Source: Macrotrachela quadricornifera (lineage: Eukaryota > Rotifera > Eurotatoria > Philodinida > Philodinidae). From it: DNA of 64,000 nt. Below are positions 63,292-64,000 of the stretch, piece by piece (position 1 is the stretch's first letter; every line of letters starts with the position of its first letter). Below the pieces are notes generated by a model. The model ran no database searches. It saw nothing but the letters and a program-made list of their open reading frames with translations, and had not been told where the DNA came from. The position numbers were made by a program, and so were the translations under genes. The stretch is from the NCBI GenBank assembly GCA_022393335.1, contig JAJEKB010001326.1, forward strand, positions 39,123 through 103,122, written 5' to 3'.

Positions 63292-64000
63292 TCATTTTTT
63301 AATATTAGAAATTTTTGTAGATGATGAAAGTTTTGAAAAAAATGTATTTGCTGTTATTCCTTTTATTTGTGTTTCTTGCATGGTTTTTTGAGTTGATGGT
63401 CGAAGTATTTGAAATGAACACATTAAATTTTCATCAACACTCATTACACCACCAGCATTATCAAATTCTCCACAATAATTTGGTGCAGAAAAAATAGTTA
63501 CCAATTGACGTTTAGCAAAAAATTCATAACCATCTTCAACAACCTAAAATAAATTTATATAATTATAATTAAATATATTTTCTCGTTTTTTTATAAATTA
63601 AAATAAAAACTTGATGTCCTCGACAAATAAGATCAAGATCATGTCGTGTTAAAAATCTTGTAACAACTTCAACACCAAATGTAAATGATACACCACGATC
63701 ATTTTCACCCCATTCTGTTGTATCTTTATCTGGATCCGACCAAAGTAGATCACATAATAATCCTGTATCAGGTACATCTGTTGGTCTTGCAATACGTCTT
63801 ATTTGTTCAAATGAATGTAAATCAGGACTAAGACCACCATGACAACAAAAAATTTTTTCATCAATTATTGCTGCAATTGGTAAACAATTAAAACAATCTG
63901 TAAATGTTTTCCATAATTTAACATTATAACGACGTTTAACTTCATCATAAAAACCATATATACGATTAATTGATGCACATTCATGATTTCCACGTAATAA
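63292..64000 (-). CDS. Protein phosphatase 1-type catalytic subunit (5' part outside the window)
   Basis: PP1 family Ser/Thr phosphatase. Minus-strand exons in view: >64000..63611 and 63543..63292, about 214 residues. The visible part starts at the [18 protein letters not shown] motif and continues through [47 protein letters not shown] and [20 protein letters not shown], then [15 protein letters not shown] and [10 protein letters not shown], the last two diagnostic for PP1. The strictly common CRAHQ is CRGHQ here; the catalytic His is kept. The tail after FQILRPS is divergent and ends [10 protein letters not shown], unlike the TPPR-containing tails of animal PP1 alpha and beta. It is therefore probably a divergent or lineage-specific PP1 paralogue. 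The first half, including GDIHG and GDYVDRG, lies beyond the window. Confidence 0.93.

Overview
The window looks like nuclear DNA of a bdelloid rotifer. This is inferred from several traits seen together. The DNA is strongly AT-rich. Most introns are tiny (about 50-80 nt, GT-AG), so conserved animal genes are cut into many small exons. There is an intronless 1317-residue protein joining an ADP-ribosyltransferase domain to a long kinesin-light-chain-type TPR array, and there are small membrane proteins with NGGFE..GW jelly-roll domains; both are typical of bdelloid genomes. Animal orthologues (eIF2B delta, DUSP11, PP2A catalytic subunit, SPATA6, SEC16, TRIM9, a BAHCC1/TNRC18 homologue, PP1) place it firmly in Metazoa. 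Two runs of ten N mark assembly gaps. I rebuilt splice models by hand; every internal junction given keeps phase with GT/AG borders.

Layout. 1-5.4 kb: 3' part of EIF2B4 (+), a DUSP11-type RNA phosphatase (+) and a Ly6-like surface protein (+). 5.4-10.8 kb: no gene recognised. 10.8-13.2 kb: short BAHCC1/TNRC18 homologue (-). 14.2-15.8 kb: possible CABIT-domain protein (+). 16.3 kb: decayed copy of the last PP2A exon. 17.75-18.9 kb: PP2A catalytic subunit (-), head to head with SPATA6 (+, 19.6-21.7 kb). 25.1 kb: small six-cysteine secreted peptide (-). 26.7-33.1 kb: SEC16 (-). 33.4-36.6 kb: a protein with three TIR-like regions and a SAM domain (-). 38.3-43.6 kb: TRIM9 (-). 44.85-47.48 kb: a convergent inverted pair of paralogous type II membrane proteins. 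50.66-54.61 kb: ART-TPR protein (-). 54.6-63.3 kb: gene-poor, with fold-back elements, hairpins and old tandem repeats. 63.3-64 kb: 3' end of a PP1-type phosphatase (-).

The genes form no operon or single pathway. By theme they cover translation control (eIF2B), mRNA 5'-end processing (DUSP11), signalling phosphatases (PP2A, PP1), ER exit-site organisation (SEC16), chromatin reading (BAHCC1-like), sperm tail or cilium biology (SPATA6), and ubiquitin or cytoskeleton signalling (TRIM9). There is also a lineage-specific set that may face microbes or other cells: the TIR-SAM protein, the ART-TPR protein, the cysteine-rich peptide, the Ly6-like protein and the jelly-roll pair. The most unusual items are the TIR-SAM-TIR-TIR architecture, the ART-TPR gene with an altered catalytic motif and a 620-bp fold-back element directly upstream, and the inverted jelly-roll pair.
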